Made by a program: the position numbers and the translations under genes
From: Paulinella micropora
Lineage: Eukaryota > Cercozoa > Imbricatea > Euglyphida
NCBI GenBank assembly: GCA_009731375.1
Contig: BJOX01000074.1
Span: forward strand, 1,025,473 to 1,089,472
Reading direction: 5' to 3'
Length of the DNA: 64,000 nucleotides
Notes under the pieces: model-generated
What the model was told of the DNA's origin: nothing
Database searches by the model: none
Seen by the model: the letters and a program-made list of their open reading frames with translations, nothing else
Shown: piece after piece, positions 1-13,516 of the stretch
How positions within the stretch are numbered: the first letter of the stretch is position 1
How the letters are laid out: the number at the start of each line of letters is the position of its first letter

Positions 1-15
1 ACTGACACCACACGT

Positions 16-59
<44 letters not shown>

Positions 60-361
60 GTAGGTAGGTAGGTAGGTAGGTAGGTAGGTAGGTAGATAGA
101 TAGATAGATAGATAGATGCACACATGCCATAGAGAGGATGAACATGACAGATACGATAAATATATGTAGTTGGAAGATAAATACAAGGACGACGGAGAAA
201 GGTATGTATTAACTTGTCGGAGACAAAAGGAATAGATAGGTAGGTAGGTAGGTGGGTAGGTAGGTAGGTAGGTAGGTAGGTAGGTAGAAAGAAAGAAAGA
301 AAGAAAGAAAGAAGATAGATAGATAGATAGATAGATAGAAAGACGAAAGAAAGAAATATAT

Positions 362-408
<47 letters not shown>

Positions 409-522
409 GAAGGTACCATGCGGATGAGGTTGTCTGCGTTGAGCACCTCACCCACCGCCTCATCCTACATCACCACAACATACAACTATATGACATAGCA
501 TCTTCATGGTAATATCCATGTA

Positions 523-594
<72 letters not shown>

Positions 595-640
595 CCTCAT
601 CCTGCATGCACAACACATCCATTTATATTACATATTATAT
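1..640. repeat. GATA/GGTA/GAAA microsatellite block
   Basis: Tetranucleotide tracts (GATA, GGTA, GAAA) fill about 18-118 and 231-410, followed by CT and CA dinucleotides at 528-592. Long open frames here are only repeat translations (Tyr-Leu-Ser-Ile type). No gene is seen. Confidence 0.9.
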
Positions 641-656
641 TATTGTGTTACACATG

Positions 657-659
<3 letters not shown>

Positions 660-693
<34 letters not shown>

Positions 694-957
694 CCCCTCC
701 TTTTTTTTTTTTTTTTTTTTTTTCNNNNNNNNNNTCCTTTCTTCCTTCTTCTTTCTTCTTCCTTTTTCTTCTTCCTTCTTCCTTCCTTCTTCCTCTTTCT
801 CCTTTCTTTCTTTCTTTCTTTCCTTTCTTTCCTTCTTCCTCTTCCTCTTCTTCTTCTTCTTCTTCTTCTTCTTCTTCTTCTTCTTCTTCTTCTTCTTCTT
901 CTTCTTCTCCCTCCTCCTTCTCCTCCTCCTTCTTCTTCTCTTCTTCTTCTTCATCTC
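660..957. repeat. Poly-T and TTC/TTCC tract with a 10-N gap
   Basis: Two poly-T runs, a gap at 725-734, then TTC-type polypyrimidine repeats. The assembly breaks inside a homopolymer-like tract. No coding evidence. Confidence 0.85.
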
Positions 958-1336
958 ACCCACTGCCTCATCCTGCATCATGCACATCACACGCATTTAC
1001 ATTTATATTACAAATATTGTATCATACATATAGCTTTTTTTTTTTTTTTTACCTCACCATGCCACACGCAGAGAACATACAATCATACATTATACTCTTA
1101 TCGTATCACACATAAAGCTGAACATGCAGTTAAATGACATTCTCTTATTGTATCATACATCAAGCCTTTCTCACCTATTGCCTCATTCTGCGTGCAGAAA
1201 ACATACACGCACAGTATGTTTTACATTGTCTTACTGTATTATATATATACGGAGCAGTACTATTTTATCGGCCACCTCAACAAAATGTGGTCAGGTTACC
1301 GATAAAACGACGTATTCGGCGCGCCAAGTTTGACTT

Positions 1337-1373
1337 GTTTTGCGGGCTCGCCGGCCCGGCTCGCCCGCAAAAC
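1337..1373. other. GC-rich hairpin in a non-repetitive island
   Basis: Two 11-bp arms (1337-1347 and 1363-1373) are perfect reverse complements around a GC-rich loop. The surrounding 1,250-1,800 stretch is unique-looking sequence with no convincing exon. Function unknown. Confidence 0.5.
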
Positions 1374-1580
1374 ACGTCGAACTTGTGGCTAGCCGCATAA
1401 TATACTATTCTCCCCTCACCCACTGCCTCATACATGTATGCATGTTACATAGGAATGCTATATCTGTGTGTATGTAGGAAATACATACAGGTAAAAACTA
1501 CCATAGATTACACACACTATGTATGCATTTATAACGTATGTATAAGAGTTGTACTACACCGCCCGGAATATCGGTTTTCT

Positions 1581-1658
1581 GGTGCCACTTGCTGGGGTTT
1601 ACGGCCTGAAAAGCCTGGTGGTGCCACTTGCTGGGGTTTGCGGCCTGAAAAGCCTGGT
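1581..1658. repeat. 39-bp tandem duplication
   Basis: Two adjacent 39-bp copies (1581-1619 and 1620-1658) differ at one base. It is an isolated short duplication in otherwise unique sequence. Confidence 0.8.
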
Positions 1659-2016
1659 CTGCGGTGGCACTTTCACACCGAACAACCGAACTTTGGGGTG
1701 GTGTAGAAGAACTGGTGAGCAAAAGAGACCTGCAACTTTTGCTGCGCCTCCTCTATCCCTCTTGTAATCACCTGCAGACATAATACATTGTAGGTATGTC
1801 TTGTTCCATGCCTTCTGAACATTCTACCTTGCACGTCTGTCTTAATGTCTGTTTGTATGTACGTATGCAAGCTTGTCATTTATGTCCAGTGACCTCTTTC
1901 AAGTCTTGTTGTGTCTGTATGTACGTAGGTAAGCTTGTAATTTATATATGGTGACCTCTTTCAAGTCTTGTTGAACTCCTTCTGGGAATTCCACCTTGCC
2001 CACACAATCCGAAACC

Positions 2017-2062
<46 letters not shown>

Positions 2063-2695
2063 TAGATTATGCATGGAAAACAAGGTTAGGTTACGTTTTG
2101 TTATGTTATGTTATGTTATGTCATGGTATTGTATGGTATGTTATGTTGTGGACAGGTAAGAAAGGCATGTTACGTAAAGTTATGTTATGCTCTGTTATGT
2201 TATGTTATGTTATGTTATCTTATGTTATCTTATGTTATGTTTTGTTATGTTATGTTATGTTATGTCATGTCATACATACAAATGTATGTATGTATGTATG
2301 TATGTATGTATGTATGTATGTATATCTGTATGCATGTATGTATGTATGTATGTATGTACGTACGTACGTACGTACGTATGTATGTATGTATGTATGTATG
2401 TATGTATGTATGTGTATGTATGTATGCATGCATGCATGCATGCATGTATGTATGTATGTATGTATGTATGTATGTATGTACGTATGTTTTTATGTACGTA
2501 CGTATGTATGTATGTATGTGTATGCATGTATGTATGCGTGTATGTATGTATGTATGTATGTATGTATGTTGCATTTATGTATGTATGTATGTATGTATAA
2601 ATAGACAGACAGACAGATAGATAGATAGATAGACAGAAAGATAGATAGATAGACAGATGGACAGATAGATAGATAGATAGATGGATAGATAGATG

Positions 2696-2730
<35 letters not shown>

Positions 2731-2755
2731 GGATAGATAGATGGATAGATAGACG

Positions 2756-2789
<34 letters not shown>

Positions 2790-2877
2790 CAGATAGGTAG
2801 ATTGATAGACAGATAGGTAGATTGTTAGACAGATAGGTAGATAGGTAGGTAGGTAAGTAGGTAGGTAGGTAGGTAGG

Positions 2878-2965
<88 letters not shown>
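2017..2965. repeat. CA, TTATG, TGTA and GATA arrays
   Basis: CA dinucleotides near 2,020-2,057 give way to TTATG pentamers (2,090-2,265), TGTA tetramers (2,280-2,600) and GATA-type tetramers (2,603-2,965). No exon-like island is seen. Confidence 0.9.
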
Positions 2966-3019
2966 GTATACGTACCATTTTAATTATACGGGCGATGCTC
3001 TGCGGATCAGCTAACAGCT

Positions 3020-3094
<75 letters not shown>

Positions 3095-4378
3095 GAGAGA
3101 GAGAGAGAGAGAGAGATTTGCAATATTGTCTTGCCTTGTCTTGTCTTGTCTTGTCTTGTATTGTATTGTATTGCATTGCATTGTCTTGTATTTTATGGTA
3201 TTGTATTGGTATTGTATTGTTTTGTATTGGTAATGTATTGGCCTCGTCCTGTCTTGTCTTGTCTTGTCTTGTCCTGTCCTGTCTTGTCTTGTCTTGTCTT
3301 GTGTGATTATGTATGCATGTATGAACAACATGAAACTATCTAGGAAGTTTGCACTACTATGCACATTTCGGCCTCTTGCATTAATGGTATTGTATTGTAT
3401 TGTATTGTATTGTATTGTATTGTATTGTACTGTACTGTATTGTACTGTAATGTACTGTACTGTGCTGTGCTGTGCTGTATTGTACTGTACTGTGTACTGT
3501 ACTGTATTGTATTGTATTGTATTGTATTGTATTGTATTGTGCTGTACTGTACTGTATTGAATTGCATTGTATTGTATTGTATTGTATTGTATTGTATTGT
3601 ATTGTATTGTATTGTATTGTGTTGTATTGTATTGTACTGTACTGTATTGTATTGTACTGTATTGTATCGTACTGTATTGTTGTATTGAATTGTATTGTAT
3701 TGTACTGTATTGTATTGTATTGTATTGCATTGTATTGTATTGTATCGTACTGTACTGTATTGTATTGTATTGTATTGTATTATGTGTTGCATTGTATTGT
3801 ATTGTATTGTATTGTATTGTACTGTACTTCATTTATTCCATAGTCAATGCAGTATATTGTACTGTATTGTACTGCATATTTTTGTGCTGCATTGTCTTGC
3901 CTTATTCTATGACTTTCTATGAATATCTAAAGAAAACGACAAGACCAAAGATGTTTGCACTATTATATGCACAATTCCGTTATGGTTCTGTCATGTCGTG
4001 TCTTGTCTTGTGTTGTCATGTCATTCATGTCTTGTCATACCATGCCATGCCATGTCATGCCATGTCATGTCATGTCGTCGTCATGTCATGTCATGTCATG
4101 TCTTGTCATGCCATGCCATGTCATGTCATGCCATGTCTGTCTTGTCTTGTCTTGTCATGTCTTGTCATGTCATATCATGTCATGTCATGTCATGTCATGC
4201 CATACCATGCCGTGCCATCCATGCCACGCCACACGCCACATGCCACATTCCATGTGCCATGTGTCATGTGTCATGCCATGTCATGTCACGTCACGTCATG
4301 CCATGCCATGCCACGCCAATGTGTCATGTGTCATGCCATGCCATGCCATGCCACGTCATGTCATGTCATGTCATGTCA
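3020..4378. repeat. TA and CT tracts, then TATTG and TCATG pentanucleotide arrays
   Basis: TATTG-type pentamers run from about 3,120 to 3,830 and TCATG-type pentamers from about 3,990 to 4,378. Within them, 3,345-3,385 and more degenerate sequence near 3,950-3,975 resemble the minus-strand exon at 4,380-4,477, so exon fragments are embedded in the array. Confidence 0.85.
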
Positions 4379-4379
4379 C

Positions 4380-4477
4380 GTGTGATTATCCATGAATATC
4401 TCAACGCGATGCAAGGAGACCGATGACGTTTGCACTACGATGCACATTTCCGCCTCTGGCTGCTCTGCCGACGCCTC
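4380..4477 (-). CDS. Host exon, unidentified gene
   Basis: A minus-strand open frame preceded by a polypyrimidine-poor but clear acceptor (GGCAG) and followed by a GT donor at 4,379-4,378. The frame contains the string EAEMCIVVQTSSVSLHRVE. Degenerate copies of part of this exon occur at 3,345-3,385 and 3,950-3,975. The product is not recognised. The exon call rests on splice-like boundaries plus an open frame in an otherwise repetitive region. Confidence 0.5.
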
Positions 4478-4493
4478 CTGCCAACAAACAAAA

Positions 4494-4618
4494 AACAAAC
4501 AAACAAACAAACAAACATACATACCTACATACAAACATACATACATACATACATACATACATACATACACACGTACATACATGCATGCATATGTATAGAT
4601 ACATAGATACATACATAC

Positions 4619-4654
<36 letters not shown>

Positions 4655-4778
4655 GATAGATAAATAGATAAGATAGATAGATAGATTAGATAGATAGATA
4701 GATAGATAGATAGATGGATAGATACATAAATACGTACGTACATACATGCATACATACATAGATACATACATAGATAGA
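4494..4778. repeat. CAAA, ACAT and GATA tetranucleotide arrays
   Basis: Consecutive short-period arrays separating two minus-strand exon islands. No coding evidence. Confidence 0.9.
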
Positions 4779-4781
4779 TAC

Positions 4782-4817
4782 CTCGCTACTGCTTTCCAGA
4801 AAATAGCCCTCTACGAA
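4782..4817 (-). CDS. Host micro-exon with duplicated acceptor edge
   Basis: A 36-nt minus-strand island with a CA-rich tract ending in GCAG as acceptor and GTATCT as donor. One frame reads FVEGYFLESSSE. Two truncated copies of its 5' edge, with the acceptor, follow on the plus map at about 4,858-4,886 and 4,922-4,949, separated by CA/ACAT tracts. Product unknown. Confidence 0.5.
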
Positions 4818-5008
4818 CTGCACACACACACACATACATGACATAACTTACATTACACCAGAACATAGCCCTCTACGTACTGCACTCACACACACACACA
4901 TGATATAACATTACATAACACAAGAAAATAGCCCGCTACCAACTGCACTCACATGCATGACATAACATTACATTACAATAAACATTCGTATCACCTGTTA
5001 TGTATGTA

Positions 5009-5050
<42 letters not shown>

Positions 5051-5078
5051 CCCCCNNNNNNNNNNCCCCCCCTATCTA

Positions 5079-5110
<32 letters not shown>

Positions 5111-5194
5111 GCGTTCGCGTGCCAAGTTAGGCTCATGTCCACTCAGTAGCTCCAGCAGCTGCGAGTTGATCGATCGCAAATTCTCCTTATATCC
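5111..5194 (-). CDS. Host exon, unidentified gene
   Basis: A minus-strand open island after an acceptor (TTGTGGTAG). It includes ENLRSINSQLLELLSGHEP, a leucine-rich amphipathic string typical of real protein rather than repeat translation. The 3' side runs into a CT tract and no canonical donor is obvious. Product not recognised. Confidence 0.5.
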
Positions 5195-5321
5195 CTACCA
5201 CAACACGCCAACAATCACACGAGATATGTATGCCTATCTGTATATCTGTATGTCTGCATATCTGCATGCAACACAAAGAATTCTGTCCTAAAACACTATC
5301 ACACACGCAAAAAATCAAAAG

Positions 5322-5489
5322 TACATACATACATACATACATGCATACATACGTACGTACGTACGTACATACACGCATACACGCATACATACATACATAC
5401 ATACATACCTACATACATACAGACATACAGACATACGCAGTGAGAAACAAGCAGAGTGAGGCCAGTCGTTTATCTCTCCGTCTCTCTCT

Positions 5490-5535
<46 letters not shown>

Positions 5536-5750
5536 NNNNNNNNNNNNNNNNNNNNNNNNNNNNNNNNNNNNNNNNNNNNNNNNNNNNNNNNNNNNNNNNN
5601 NNNNNNNNNNNNNNNNNNNNNNNNNNNNNNNNNNNNNNNNNNNNNNNNNNNNNNNNNNNNNNNNNNNNNNNNNNNNNNNNNNNNNNNNNNNNNNNNNNNN
5701 NNNNNNNNNNNNNNNNNNNNNNNNNNCCCCCCCCCCCCCCCCCCCTCTTC
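5322..5750. repeat. ACAT tract, poly-C and assembly gap
   Basis: ACAT/ACGT tetramers, then a C homopolymer broken by a gap at 5,536-5,726. The other poly-C-flanked gap is at 5,056-5,065. No coding evidence. Confidence 0.9.
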
Positions 5751-5794
5751 TGTCTCTCTCTCTCCTCGCTTGGACCTGTCTCCGTCCTCTTCGA

Positions 5795-5840
<46 letters not shown>

Positions 5841-5895
5841 CTGTCTCTCCTCATCCTCTTCGATGTCTTTCGTTCGAATGAAATTTGGTACACAC
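5841..5895 (-). CDS. Host exon with duplicated donor edge
   Basis: Minus-strand island with acceptor GGGCGCAG and donor GTACGAG. One frame reads CVPNFIRTKDIEEDEERQ. A second, degenerate copy of the 3' half and donor lies at about 5,763-5,800, separated from the exon by a CT tract. Product unknown. Confidence 0.55.
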
Positions 5896-5919
5896 CTGCG
5901 CCCAACGCGAAATATAGAA

Positions 5920-5999
5920 ATATATATATATATATATATGTATATATGTGTGTGTGTGTGTGTGTGTGTATGATGTATGTAAATGTGTGTGTGTGTGTG

Positions 6000-6065
<66 letters not shown>

Positions 6066-6104
6066 TTGCCTGAACGCGCCGAGGCCCACCCAGGGTGAGT
6101 CTGC
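5920..6104. repeat. TA, TG and GA tracts with exon-like remnant
   Basis: Dinucleotide arrays. At about 6,064-6,104 the minus strand has an acceptor (CTGCAG) and a short frame containing SPWVGLGAFRQ, but no donor, so it may be a partial exon copy. Confidence 0.5.
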
Positions 6105-6169
6105 AGATAACACTACATCAATACATACATACATCGATTCATCATTCGATTCATGATTCGATTCGATTC

Positions 6170-6459
6170 ATCCATCGATCGATCGAGATCGGATCTCGGA
6201 TCGGGATCTCGGATCGATCGAGATCTCGGATCGGGATCTCGGCTCGCCGGATCGATCGGGATCTCGGATCGATCGGGATCTCGGATCGATCGGGATCTCG
6301 GATCGATCGGGATCTCAGGTCGATCGGGATCTCGGATCGATCGGGATCTCGGATCGATCGGGATCTCGGATCGATCGGGATCTCGGATCGGGATCGGGAT
6401 CGGGATTTGAATCGGAATCGGGATCGGAATCGGAATCGGATCGGATCAGATCAGATCAG

Positions 6460-6519
<60 letters not shown>

Positions 6520-7085
6520 ATCAATCAATCGATCGATCAAGCAATCAATCAAGCAATCGATCAATCAATCGATCGATCGATCGGGCAATCAATCGATCAA
6601 GCAATCAATCGATCATATCAATCATATCAATCATATCAATCAAATCACTCAATCGGACTATCAATCGATCAATCAATCAATCGATCAATCGATCAATCGA
6701 TCAATCAATCAATCATATCAATCATATCAATCATATCAATCATATCAATCAATCACTCAATCACTCTCAATCACTCACTCACTCTCACTCACTCAATCAC
6801 TCACTCACTCACTCGCTCGCTCGCTCGCTCACTCACTCACTCACTCACTCAATCAATCAATCAATCAATCAATCAACCAGCTAATCAACCAACCAACCAA
6901 CCAACCAACCAACCAAGCTAACCAAACCAAACAACCAACCAACTAAGCAAAAAACTAACTGACCAAACAAACAACCAACCAACTAACCAAACAACTAACT
7001 AACCAAACAACCAACCACCAAACAACGGACCAACCAACCAACCAATCATCCATCCATCCAACCAACCAACCAACCAACCAACCAA
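6170..7085. repeat. 18-bp GATC-rich minisatellite grading into AATC, ACTC and AACC arrays
   Basis: About ten copies of an 18-bp unit built on CGGATCGATCGGGATCT occupy 6,180-6,400. They then simplify to AATC, ACTC and AACC tetramers. No coding evidence. Confidence 0.85.
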
Positions 7086-7143
7086 CCAACGAGCCATAAA
7101 ATCAATCAATCACTCAGCTAGATGAATGATAAGCGGGTTGCAC

Positions 7144-7203
7144 CTCTGGGGTCGACCCATTCTAGCATGTCCATGTGCGAGTTGATAGCTTGCTGGAACT
7201 TAT
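7144..7203 (-). CDS. Host exon, unidentified gene
   Basis: A 60-nt minus-strand island with acceptor TCTACCTAG and donor GTGCAAC. The frame [18 protein letters not shown] is convincing protein sequence. It sits between AACC and GATA arrays. Together with the islands at 7.5 and 7.9 kb it probably belongs to one minus-strand gene that I do not recognise. Confidence 0.6.
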
Positions 7204-7206
7204 CTA

Positions 7207-7312
7207 GGTAGAAAGATAGATAGATAGACAGATAGATAGAAAGAAAGAAAGAAAGAAAGAAAGAAAAGACAGACAGACAGACAGACAGATAGATAGACAG
7301 ACAGACAGATAG

Positions 7313-7346
<34 letters not shown>

Positions 7347-7350
7347 AAAG

Positions 7351-7384
<34 letters not shown>

Positions 7385-7398
7385 GCAGACAGATAGAC

Positions 7399-7438
<40 letters not shown>

Positions 7439-7440
7439 TC
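7207..7440. repeat. GATA/GAAA/GACA arrays
   Basis: Tetranucleotide tracts between two host coding islands. No gene. Confidence 0.9.
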
Positions 7441-7500
7441 ACACAGAAGATGTTGGTGCTGGTTGTTCTATGTGGTTATTTGCTGTTGTATTTGCATGGT

Positions 7501-7594
7501 GTGCGACTTGATAGCTAGCTAGCTGGGCCTTGTCTATGACAGAGCAGGAGATGATGTTGGTGTTCTTGTCGATGTTCCATGTGATGGTGGTCAG
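7501..7594 (-). CDS. Host coding island
   Basis: Minus-strand open frame containing TWNIDKNTNIISCSVIDKAQ, which has the composition of a folded domain. Boundaries are uncertain: no canonical acceptor is visible directly upstream of the frame and the donor is ambiguous. Product unknown. Confidence 0.5.
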
Positions 7595-7639
7595 GTGTGG
7601 TCATGCTTGTGCTGCTTTTTCTGACTGCCGTTTATGCTG

Positions 7640-7781
7640 CTCTCGTTGTCGCTGTTGTTGTTGTTGTTGTGGTTGTTGTTGTCGTTGTTGTTGTTGTCGT
7701 TGTTGTTATTGTTGTTGTTCTTGCTGCTGTTGTTCCTACTGTTGTTGCTCGCACACACTCGCCAGGGGGAAGGAGAACCCG

Positions 7782-7837
<56 letters not shown>

Positions 7838-7850
7838 ATGCGTCGTGTGC
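7640..7850. repeat. TTG/GTT triplets and G homopolymer
   Basis: Triplet repeats and a G run of about 50. No coding evidence. Confidence 0.85.
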
Positions 7851-7908
7851 GTGCGTGTATGTATGTACGTACGTAGGTATGTATGTGTGTACGATGTGCG
7901 TGCGGCAC

Positions 7909-7959
7909 CTCGTAGCTCGATGGCGCGCACGAACAAGTCCATCTCTCTCACTATCACTG
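7909..7959 (-). CDS. Host exon, unidentified gene
   Basis: Minus-strand island with acceptor GGTGGTAG and donor GTGCCGC. The best frame reads VIVREMDLFVRAIELRG. Product not recognised. It is probably upstream, in transcription order, of the 7.5- and 7.1-kb islands. Confidence 0.55.
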
Positions 7960-7984
7960 CTACCACCCCTAACAACAAACACGG

Positions 7985-7988
<4 letters not shown>

Positions 7989-8028
<40 letters not shown>

Positions 8029-8590
8029 TGAGAGAGAGAGATAGAGATGGAGATAGAGATGGAGATAGAGATAGAGATAGAGACAGAGATAGAGATAGAG
8101 ATACAGCGATGCGCTATGCAATCTCAATCTCTCCTAACAACAGTCATGTACAGCAATCGCTTATACAATCTCCATCTCTCTCACAATTCATTCATTCATT
8201 CATTCATTTATTCATTTATCATTCATTCATTTATCATTCCTTCATCATTCATTCATCATTCATACGCCCACTACTAACAACAGTGTCATGTACAGCAATC
8301 ATCACATTACATTACATTACATTACATGATGTCCAACTGATCAGCTAACAAACTATACATAACATACATTACATTACATAACATGATGTCCAACTGATCT
8401 GCTAACAAGCTATACATAACATACATTACATTACATAACATTACATAACATGATGTCCAACTGATCAGCTAACAAACTATACATAACATACATTACATAA
8501 CATAACATAACATAACATGATGCCCAACCGATCGGCTAACCAGCTATACATAACATACATTACATTACATAGCATATGTGTGTGCAAACA

Positions 8591-8668
<78 letters not shown>

Positions 8669-8734
8669 TGCTCGCTACTGTTAGCAACAAACATCCCCCG
8701 CAACGTCCCTTTATCATGCGCTTTCATCTCTCTG

Positions 8735-8818
<84 letters not shown>

Positions 8819-8904
8819 CCGCTCACTACTCTCCAACAACAGTCATGCACAGGCGAGCGATTCATGTGCGCGCATGCGTTGTATGTATGTATGTATGTAT
8901 ATAC

Positions 8905-8954
<50 letters not shown>

Positions 8955-8984
8955 ATATATATATGTATATATATATTAATACGG
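7989..8984. repeat. GA, CATT, CT/CA arrays and a roughly 55-bp repeat
   Basis: At 8,290-8,575 about four copies of a 50-60 bp unit (AACATGATGTCCAACTGATC and flank) alternate with ACATT tracts. CT then CA dinucleotides follow twice. Minus-strand open islands at 8,674-8,729 and 8,820-8,865 look exon-like but have incomplete splice sites. Confidence 0.7.
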
Positions 8985-9122
8985 TAGAGAACCAGCTACT
9001 GCATCGCTGTTGTTGTCGGGAGTGTACATGTGTGTGTGTGTGTGTGTTATGTTATGTTATATGCGTGTAGAGCAACCTGCCACTGCATCGCTGTTGTCGG
9101 GAGTGTACATGTGTGTGTGTGT

Positions 9123-9192
<70 letters not shown>

Positions 9193-9300
9193 ATGTTATA
9201 TACGAGTAGAGTAACCAGCTACTGCATCGTTGTTGTCGGGAGTGTACATTTGTGTGTATGTGTGTATGTGTGTGTGTGCGCGTGTGTGTGTGTATGTTAT
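8985..9300. repeat. Repeated exon-edge copies separated by TG/GA tracts
   Basis: Three degenerate copies of the 3' end and donor of the exon at 9,322-9,366 (core TGCATCGCTGTTG...GGGAGTGTACA) alternate with TG and GA dinucleotide tracts. Confidence 0.7.
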
Positions 9301-9321
9301 ATGCGGGGTGGAGAGAGCAAC

Positions 9322-9366
9322 CTGTCACTGCATCGCTGTTGTTGTCGGGAGATAGGCCGGACGGAC
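9322..9366 (-). CDS. Host micro-exon (best copy of a repeated edge)
   Basis: A 45-nt minus-strand island with acceptor CCTTGCTAG and donor GTTGCTC. The most plausible frame contains PSGLSPDNNSDAVTG. Three partial copies of the donor half lie at 8,985-9,300. Product unknown. Confidence 0.5.
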
Positions 9367-9379
9367 CTAGCAAGGAACT

Positions 9380-10815
<1,436 letters not shown>

Positions 10816-10821
10816 ACTTAC

Positions 10822-10877
10822 GTGTGTGAAGGAGTTTTGGAACATGTATTGCCAATTGGGCGTGGAGGGAAGCGACT
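10822..10877 (-). CDS. Host exon, unidentified gene
   Basis: Minus-strand island with acceptor GAGTGCAG and a consensus donor GTAAGTGA, the best splice pair in this region. One frame reads [18 protein letters not shown]. Product unknown. Confidence 0.65.
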
Positions 10878-10894
10878 CTGCACTCACACAGACC

Positions 10895-11255
10895 AGACCA
10901 ACCAACCAAGCAAGCAAGCAAGCAAACCATCAATCAAGCAATCACCAAGCAATCAATCACTCCGTCGACAAGCAATCCAATCCAATCCCATCCAATCCAA
11001 TCCAATCCACTCCACTCCACTCAACTCTCCACTCCACTCCACTCAACTCCGCTCCAATGCCACTCCAATGCCACGCCCATGCCACGCAATGCCACGCCAT
11101 GCGATGCCATGCCATGCCATGCCATCCCAACCCAACCCAACCCGACCCGACCCCGATCCGATCCGATCTAATCCAATCTAATCCAATCTAATCCAATCAA
11201 TAAATCCAATCTAATCCAATCTAATCCAATCTAATCCAATCAATAAATCAAGCTG
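10895..11255. repeat. CAAG, AATCC and GCCAT arrays
   Basis: AATCC/ACTCC pentanucleotides dominate. No coding evidence. Confidence 0.85.
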
Positions 11256-11666
11256 CTCAGTGCTCCGGCCTAAAACCAAACCCCCTTATAACGACGGTTT
11301 TGTCCGCCGTTGATCGCGCGCAGCGCAGGGCTAACAGACGACCAACTCTCGTCCGGGGACCAGGGTCGTGATGCAAAGGGTTGATGAAGTCGAGGTTGTA
11401 GAAGGTAACTCACAACGAGCGTGAACTCCCGAAACCTCGGCTTGTTCGTGTCATCATCTCCTTATGGCACACGCCTCTGGGGGAGTCTTTTTAGTGGTTG
11501 TTCCTGTACAGCTCAAGGGCTCGGCTACCTTTCAGCTTGAACTGGGCACGGGCACCAACCCGAGCGGATGGTTGGTGTGCAGTTTGTGAAGTGCTGAGAG
11601 TTCCTGCCCGGGGTAGTATAGGAGGCTTATGGCTTTTACAGATATGCCACGCGCATAGATCAAACA

Positions 11667-11727
<61 letters not shown>
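11256..11727. other. Unique-looking segment, no gene identified
   Basis: About 410 bp of GC-balanced sequence followed by a TATC tract. No long frame or rRNA/tRNA signature is recognised. Its position next to the dispersed-repeat family at 11,728 suggests it may be part of a larger mobile element. Confidence 0.4.
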
Positions 11728-11878
11728 CTGGTACTAGGAAGCTTTGGTATTGCCTGCATCAGTCCCTTCCGTGCAAACATCACGGCTTAGCTGGGCATCG
11801 GGTTAATACTTTACCCACAGACTTCCTGGTTGACGAAATCAGAAGCTCCTTTTTTCTGACATTAGTCGATATTTCATC
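11728..11878 (+). repeat. Dispersed repeat A, short copy
   Basis: Near-identical to the 3' half (12,273-12,425) of the longer copy. It ends in ATTTCATC, the point at which the other copies join a TATC microsatellite. Confidence 0.8.
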
Positions 11879-12101
11879 AGTTGATCTTATCACTTACTCT
11901 ACGGAATGAACCAAGGCCACTTGAGGTGTCACTGACCCTCTCTTGGGCTTGATTTTTTGAAATGGGTGCCATCTGTCGACAGACAGAGAATTAGGGGATG
12001 GTGTGGGTGTGCTGGGCCCGTGGTGGGGTGCCTTATGTGTGCCTAGCCATACGCCTATAAGTCATATGCCGAAATAGCGACGGGAAGCACAATCCTGTTC
12101 C
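11879..12101. other. Unique-looking segment, no gene identified
   Basis: About 220 bp between two copies of dispersed repeat A. No convincing coding frame. Confidence 0.4.
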
Positions 12102-12422
12102 CTCAGGGTGCCCTTTCTCGCTTGTTGAGCCCGGAATAAAACCCACAGTGCTCTGTCGGTTTATACTAGACTGTCGAACAGTCTCGAAACTCCATCTGCT
12201 TACTGGGCCCTCTGTAATGGAGGTGGGAGCTCGTTCTGCAAGGGGCGCTTTATGGAACGAGCCCTGGCCCCGCCTGGTACTAGGGAGCTTTGGTATTGCC
12301 TGTATCAGTCCCTTCCGTGCAAACATCACGGCTTAGCTGGGCATCGGGTTAATACTTTACCCACAGACTTCCTTGGTTGACGAAATCAGAAGCTCCTTTT
12401 TTCTGACATTAGTCGATATTTC

Positions 12423-12425
<3 letters not shown>
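12102..12425 (+). repeat. Dispersed repeat A, left arm of inverted pair
   Basis: This 324-bp sequence recurs inverted at 13,194-13,516 with few differences. The inner end is GATATTTCATC followed immediately by (TATC)n. Two copies facing each other across microsatellite resemble a mobile element whose tail is a tetranucleotide tract. Confidence 0.85.
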
Positions 12426-12501
<76 letters not shown>

Positions 12502-12558
12502 CATCTATCCATCTATCCATCTAGCCATCTATCCATCTATCTATCCATCTATCTATCC

Positions 12559-12634
<76 letters not shown>

Positions 12635-12668
12635 CTATCTATCTATCTATCCATCCCTCCCTCCCTCC

Positions 12669-12745
<77 letters not shown>

Positions 12746-12833
12746 CCTATCTATCTGCCGTGTGGTCTACCAGTCGTCTGAGAAGGTGTGGCAAGGGACT
12801 ATCTATCTATCTATCTATCTATCTCTCTATCTC

Positions 12834-12912
<79 letters not shown>

Positions 12913-12956
12913 GGCGTGTGGTGTACCAGAGGTGTGAGAAGGGGCGGCGAGGGACC

Positions 12957-13013
<57 letters not shown>

Positions 13014-13094
13014 CCAGAGGTCTGAGAAGGGGCGGCAAGGGACACGGAGCTGCAGACATGCACAACAGAGATAGATAGATAGATAGATAGATAC

Positions 13095-13137
<43 letters not shown>

Positions 13138-13193
13138 GATAGATGGATGGATGGATGGATGGATGGATGGATAGATAGATAGATAGATAGATA
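12426..13193. repeat. TATC tract turning into GATA tract between inverted arms
   Basis: TATC tetramers run to about 13,015 and GATA tetramers from about 13,068, so the inverted symmetry of the flanking arms extends into the microsatellites. Interruptions near 12,760, 12,915 and 13,015 share a CAGTCGTCTGAGAAGG-like motif. Confidence 0.85.
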
Positions 13194-13516
13194 GATGAGA
13201 TATCGACTAATGTCAGAAAAAAGATGCTTCTGATTTCGTCAACCAAGGAAGTCTGTGGGTAAAGTATTAACCCGATGCCCAGCTAAGCCGTGATATTTGC
13301 ACGGAAGGGACTGATACAGGCGATACCAAAGCTCCCTAGTACCAGGCGGGGCCAGGGCTCGTTCCATAAGCGCCCCTTGCAGAACGAGCTCCCACCTCCA
13401 TTACAGAGGGCCCAGTAAGCAGATGGAGTTTCGAGACTGTTCGACAGTCTAGTATAAACCGACAGAGCACTGTGGGTTTTATTCCGGGCTCAACAAGCGA
13501 GAAAGGGCACCCTGAG
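13194..13516 (-). repeat. Dispersed repeat A, right arm of inverted pair
   Basis: Reverse complement of 12,102-12,425. The microsatellite-bearing end points inward. Confidence 0.85.

Noticed and set aside
11256-11680. Ribosomal RNA fragment
   Set aside because: The composition is rRNA-like, but no conserved rRNA core string is recognised, and the segment adjoins a dispersed repeat.
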